64,000 nt of DNA from UBA817 sp049889215 (GTDB taxonomy: Bacteria; Margulisbacteria; Marinamargulisbacteria; UBA817): assembly GCA_049889215.1 (NCBI GenBank), contig JBMHDV010000004.1:37343-101342 (forward strand), given 5' to 3'. Shown here in pieces: positions 60,655 through 64,000 of the stretch; position 1 is the first letter of the stretch; every line of letters starts with the position of its first letter. The notes under the pieces were generated by a model. That model was not told where the DNA came from and made no database searches. It saw only the letters and a list, made by a program, of their open reading frames with translations. Made by a program: the position numbers and the translations under genes.

Positions 60655-62400
60655 TTAGCCCACCAATACCCCCAACATTTGCTCTTCCAATCGTTTGGGA
60701 CTAACCATCCGCAACTGCGGTGATTGCCAATCCGCTGCAGGCAACTGGAACTGGTCGCTCAATTGCATCAAATAATCATGCACAAGGGATTGATCGCCAG
60801 GATCCCCCTTTAATAAGTCACGAAGTTGAACCACCAATCGCGCTAACGGATGAGACAACGATGCCGCTAAATGTTGGTTATGGGCCATTAAGCGACGGGA
60901 TTCTTTCAGCACCACAAAATCACCGATAAGGCGCCCCAATTCCCGCAACCCATGTGAAATCATCGCGTGAAAGAAATACGGCAATTGCACATGCGCTGGT
61001 AAGCGACGTAAATCTTCAACCACGCTTAATGTAGCATCAACAGAGGCAAAAATCGCATGCCGTTGAGACGCTATTTGCTGCCAAACTTGCTGTTTTTGTT
61101 GCTGGGATAGCCCATCATAGGTATGAAACAAAAATCGCTGCAACGCAGGTGAGCACGACATCAACGGTGTTGCCTTAGCCAAAATCAATTCTCGGCGTAA
61201 GGCTTTGGCCTGGCCCAAATTATCAGCAATTTCGAATGGTTTATCGTTCAATATGGATAACGGCAAGCCTTCAACATCTGCCATGGAATCCGATAACATG
61301 CACAAGCGTTCATGCTGCTGGATAATGCGTGCATCCGCCGAAAATTGCCGCTGATTACAAAATAAAACAACACTTAAAACAACATGCATGGCAATGCCTA
61401 AAAAATAGACCCCCAACCCCACTTGCGTCATGTAAGGAAACCCTTGCATTAGCGGAATCCCTGCCAACGACGGCTGAACCAATTGGGTAATGCAGCCCAA
61501 CACAATCATGGCATTTGCGGCCAAACTAACCCCAATGTGCCGTGCTTTCTTTTCACACACTTGGCGAACTTGCGCATTGAGTGCACGTAAATTGGCTGGT
61601 AAATGCGGCCGCTTCGCCACCATTTTAGCCACACCCGCAACCTGATTGGTTTCAGATAAACTAATGGCACGCCCAATAAAGTCACGTGTGGTCATGGTTG
61701 CCATTAACCCCAACATCACCGGAGGCAATAGCGGGTTTTTCGTCATCATAAAATTGATGCTCATGCTACACGTGGCAATATTTAAACAATGCCCAACAAA
61801 CGGTTGATGCAACACCACTGCCATGGACCGTTGCAATAATGATCGCTGAACGGTGGATGGGTTGGTTGCGGTACGACACACCAGCGAACGAATCACATAT
61901 GGCACTGATACAACCACCCCCAACCCTGCAGCCACACCGCAAAACCAGGCCCCCAACTGATTCAGGAGTGGGCTATTGCTGCTACCAACATGCTGACCAA
62001 TAGCCACCTGAACCTTGGTATTCATGCTCATTTTATCGGAATGAAAACTGCTAGAGACCGAGCTCATTGCTTGCAATTCATCCGCCTTCTGAGCAAAAAC
62101 AGACAACTTCTTCATGATCTTGCCCGCAATTGCAATGGGCTTTTTGGTAAAGCGGGACACCGTTACGGACACATCCACCGGGCGCTGGTTCCAAGCAAAT
62201 GATTGCAATGACTGCCGCGGGCGAATCGCAGGGTCCAATAAAAATGATTCCAACCGAACAATCAATTCCGCATCTGAAACGCCCCAAGAATTGACCGCTT
62301 GCTGACAATCTTCGGGTTGCAATGCCGTTAAATTAGGGCATGATTTTGAAACAACATGCGCCGGTCGTTCCACTGGGTAAACCATGCTTGGTATAGCCAC
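60655..62400 (-). CDS. Multi-helix membrane protein next to the caspase
   Basis: 581 residues from GTG 62400; ATG 62385 is an alternative start. The N-terminal 130 residues are soluble. Hydrophobic helices lie at about 150-175 (LGAWFCGVAAGLGVVVSVPY), 205-240 (FVGHCLNIATCSMSINFMM, LLPPVMLGLMATM), 300-320 (VSLAANAMIVLGCITQLV) and 335-360 (VGLGVYFLGIAMHVVLSVVLF). The C-terminal 200 residues are a long soluble helical region with repeats of LRxL type. No family recognised. Ten bases separate it from the caspase stop. By comparison with known caspase-containing immune operons a membrane effector or substrate is an obvious guess, not shown by the sequence. Confidence 0.6.
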   Translation of the reverse strand: MAIPSMVYPVERPAHVVSKSCPNLTALQPEDCQQAVNSWGVSDAELIVRLESFLLDPAIRPRQSLQSFAWNQRPVDVSVTVSRFTKKPIAIAGKIMKKLSVFAQKADELQAMSSVSSSFHSDKMSMNTKVQVAIGQHVGSSNSPLLNQLGAWFCGVAAGLGVVVSVPYVIRSLVCRTATNPSTVQRSLLQRSMAVVLHQPFVGHCLNIATCSMSINFMMTKNPLLPPVMLGLMATMTTRDFIGRAISLSETNQVAGVAKMVAKRPHLPANLRALNAQVRQVCEKKARHIGVSLAANAMIVLGCITQLVQPSLAGIPLMQGFPYMTQVGLGVYFLGIAMHVVLSVVLFCNQRQFSADARIIQQHERLCMLSDSMADVEGLPLSILNDKPFEIADNLGQAKALRRELILAKATPLMSCSPALQRFLFHTYDGLSQQQKQQVWQQIASQRHAIFASVDATLSVVEDLRRLPAHVQLPYFFHAMISHGLRELGRLIGDFVVLKESRRLMAHNQHLAASLSHPLARLVVQLRDLLKGDPGDQSLVHDYLMQLSDQFQLPAADWQSPQLRMVSPKRLEEQMLGVLVG

Positions 62401-62410
62401 AACTTTATGA

Positions 62411-63664
62411 CTAAGGCTCAGAAGCTACTCCCAATCCCAAAAAAATATCGGCACCGGTGTCTCCTCGTAAGCGCCCCATGGTTGGCACTTGCTCAGACAC
62501 ATCTGCGTGTTGGACGGTTTGACGGATGGATTCAAAAAACTGGTAAATGGACGCAGTCGAATTGTTTCGAAATACATCACTGGTTAAAATTGCCCCAGTA
62601 AAAATGGAATGCTGCCCCCACCCGCCATCGGACACTTGTTGAAATTCATGCCCCGCATTAATTACAATCCTCGACATTTTTGATAAATGATAGGAAATAT
62701 GGCGCGGTTGCCTGGGTTGATGGGCAGTTATAGGATCAGTCTTCGCTTTTGGCATGGCCCCGCGCATGGCGGTTAATCCAGAAAAACATGCATCCAATAG
62801 CAGCAGCACATGCCGACAAGGCACATACTGCAACCAATCAGTTAAATGCGCCATCGAAATTAAATCATATGGGGTTGGGTTTTTAGGTGCATCACTGGGC
62901 ACCAAAAAACCATGATCCCGTCCATGAAAGTTTCGTGTGTGCCCATGGCCATGAAATGACACAACAAACAAATCATCATGATCCAATTGCCGAGGTGCAA
63001 TTTTTTGAAAGTACATCGCCATGGCATCTTTTGTCACATTCCCATCCAAAACAACCCCCAAAGATTGAAACCCTAACCGATCAACAAAGTAATCCGATAA
63101 TTCATGGGCATCACTGCACGCATTTCGAAGTGGTTGCCAATGCGAATATTGATCAACACCAAAGGTTAACACCCACTTACGTCGGTAGCCCACCTGGAAC
63201 GTTCGAACTGGCAGTGTTGTTGATGCCATGATGCCACGCCCCACACCCACCAATACCGGTGAGGTTATGATGGCTTGCGACATTTGCTGTGACGAACACT
63301 GCCCATGATTGGTAGACGCCCAAATGCCTTGAAACTGTGCCACGGCATGATCATTAAATGATTGAATAACGCCCGCACGATCAGACGAAGCTTGATATAA
63401 CTCCAACCATGGCCCCTGCACAAATAACAGCAGTTTGGCCAATTTCATTTGCAAAGCCACAGGAACATCTTTAATGGACAACTTACCAAGTTGACTCATA
63501 CGAATCACGCCCAACCGTGCCAAAGGTGCGCGTAAACTATCAAGGTGTAACGATCGCAACAATCGGCTTAAGCCAGAACGAACAACTGTTTTTTGTTGTC
63601 GAACATTAAATGGCAAGCGTCGAGTAATGGACACATATCGTTTTTTATTGTCTGGATAATTCAT
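62411..63664 (-). CDS. SAM-like/caspase-like peptidase (C14 family)
   Basis: 417 residues. Residues about 31-83 (LSRLLRSLHLDSLRAPLARL, GVIRMSQLGKLSIKDV, ALQMKLAKLLLFV) follow the hydrophobic pattern of a SAM domain. From about 164 there is a caspase p20 fold: WVLTFGVDQYSHWQPLRNAC, AHELSDYFVDRLGF, VVSFHGHG (catalytic His240), and LLLLDACFSGLTAM (catalytic Cys293). The C-terminal part (HSIFTGAILTSDVF, FFESIRQTV) resembles metacaspase/p10-like ends. No signal peptide, so it acts in the cytoplasm. Bacterial caspase-like proteins (orthocaspases) cut after basic or acidic residues in cell death and phage defence. Heads the accessory cluster, with its own promoter. Confidence 0.85.
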   Translation of the reverse strand: MNYPDNKKRYVSITRRLPFNVRQQKTVVRSGLSRLLRSLHLDSLRAPLARLGVIRMSQLGKLSIKDVPVALQMKLAKLLLFVQGPWLELYQASSDRAGVIQSFNDHAVAQFQGIWASTNHGQCSSQQMSQAIITSPVLVGVGRGIMASTTLPVRTFQVGYRRKWVLTFGVDQYSHWQPLRNACSDAHELSDYFVDRLGFQSLGVVLDGNVTKDAMAMYFQKIAPRQLDHDDLFVVSFHGHGHTRNFHGRDHGFLVPSDAPKNPTPYDLISMAHLTDWLQYVPCRHVLLLLDACFSGLTAMRGAMPKAKTDPITAHQPRQPRHISYHLSKMSRIVINAGHEFQQVSDGGWGQHSIFTGAILTSDVFRNNSTASIYQFFESIRQTVQHADVSEQVPTMGRLRGDTGADIFLGLGVASEP

Positions 63665-63973
63665 AAAATGAAAGGGAAAGCCAATTAGAATTATATCACT
63701 TCTATTTTTATTATCAAATATTTTTCAATTTTCACTAAAAAATAGTCACATAACCACTGACACATTATTTAGTATTGCTTAAACGATCATTTATGGGACA
63801 CCAAAGAAATTAATTATTTTGATCGGCATAACGCTTAGCATCATTCAACATTCGTGTCATAGATGGCGCCGGATTTAGTGAAATCAATTCAGAACAAGTG
63901 TCGATAATAATCAGTAACATTGAATATTTGGATTGATATAGTAAAATGTACTAAATTGAATGTGGAGATTATT
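63665..63973. other. AT-rich divergent intergenic region
   Basis: About 310 bases between the caspase cluster and a plus-strand gene at the edge. Beside the caspase promoter it holds TTGAAT-N16-TAAAAT toward the right end (about 63921-63948, plus strand). I saw no repeat, RNA or further gene in it. Confidence 0.45.
63690..63717 (-). promoter_or_regulatory. Sigma-70-type promoter of the caspase cluster
   Basis: Minus strand TTGATA (63712-63717) and TATAAT (63690-63695) spaced by 16 bases. The predicted leader is about 18-20 bases and lacks a clear ribosome binding site. Confidence 0.55.
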
Positions 63974-64000
63974 ATGGAAATAAAAGATGAGCGTAATATT
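63974..64000 (+). CDS. Start of a gene cut by the window edge
   Basis: ATG at 63974 with GGAGATT seven bases upstream, then nine codons (MEIKDERNI) to the window end. A promoter-like TTGAAT-N16-TAAAAT lies upstream. Too short to identify. Confidence 0.5.

Overview
The window looks like a chromosomal segment of an AT-rich, outer-membrane-bearing (diderm) bacterium, probably from an uncultivated lineage. Secreted proteins have signal peptides, and there are two predicted outer-membrane barrels (12.5-14.8 kb and 49.7-50.6 kb), a DsbD and an SLH-like anchor. Ribosome binding sites of the AAGGAGG type occur inside operons. PPi-type phosphofructokinase, DUF3467 and HrcA/CIRCE control of dnaK fit several deep-branching phyla; I considered Margulisbacteria-like groups, but nothing here proves an assignment. 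No rRNA, tRNA, CRISPR array or transposase was seen.

Layout. (1) 1-18.8 kb, minus strand: yebC leads into a surface and secretion run. This has a large secreted protein with a FlgD-like C-terminal domain, a barrel/SLH protein, a panE-like gene, a 916-residue head-repeat fibre, a zinc-ribbon-like protein, a GT-B-like glycosyltransferase, a 1907-residue fibre ending in a phage tail-collar domain rich in HxH motifs, and the start of a third fibre-like protein. (2) 18.9-25.1 kb: gamma-carbonic anhydrase, RlmD, a Bax-inhibitor-1 family protein, an orphan, and a DUF1338-like/FAD-oxidase pair separated only by an in-frame TGA. (3) 25.1-37 kb, minus strand: dnaJ-dnaK-grpE-hrcA behind a CIRCE operator, then tsaB, a degenerate FGGY kinase, pepF, pfp, pepA and trmB. 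(4) 37-45.8 kb: small orphans, Fpg-family glycosylase with a shortened Mfd, a luciferase-like oxidoreductase, comF, tadA, DUF3467, efp and two orphans. (5) 45.8-50.6 kb, plus strand: dsbD, an AGCS transporter with a large inserted domain, and an Omp85-like barrel. (6) 50.6-53.7 kb: small orphans, a lipoprotein/secreted pair and an alpha/beta hydrolase. (7) 53.6-58.4 kb: ndk and argHGFB, most of the ornithine-to-arginine route plus acetylglutamate kinase. (8) 58.4-63.7 kb, minus strand: an accessory cluster encoding a SAM-like/caspase protein, a multi-membrane-segment protein, an HNH nuclease, a small protein and a second membrane protein. It has the composition of a cell-death or immunity module and is the best candidate for an undescribed system.

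A window-wide regulatory pattern stands out. At ten transcription-leading genes a TANNNT hexamer lies exactly six bases before the start codon, with no Shine-Dalgarno sequence. This suggests widespread leaderless transcription, and it was used here to choose several start codons.
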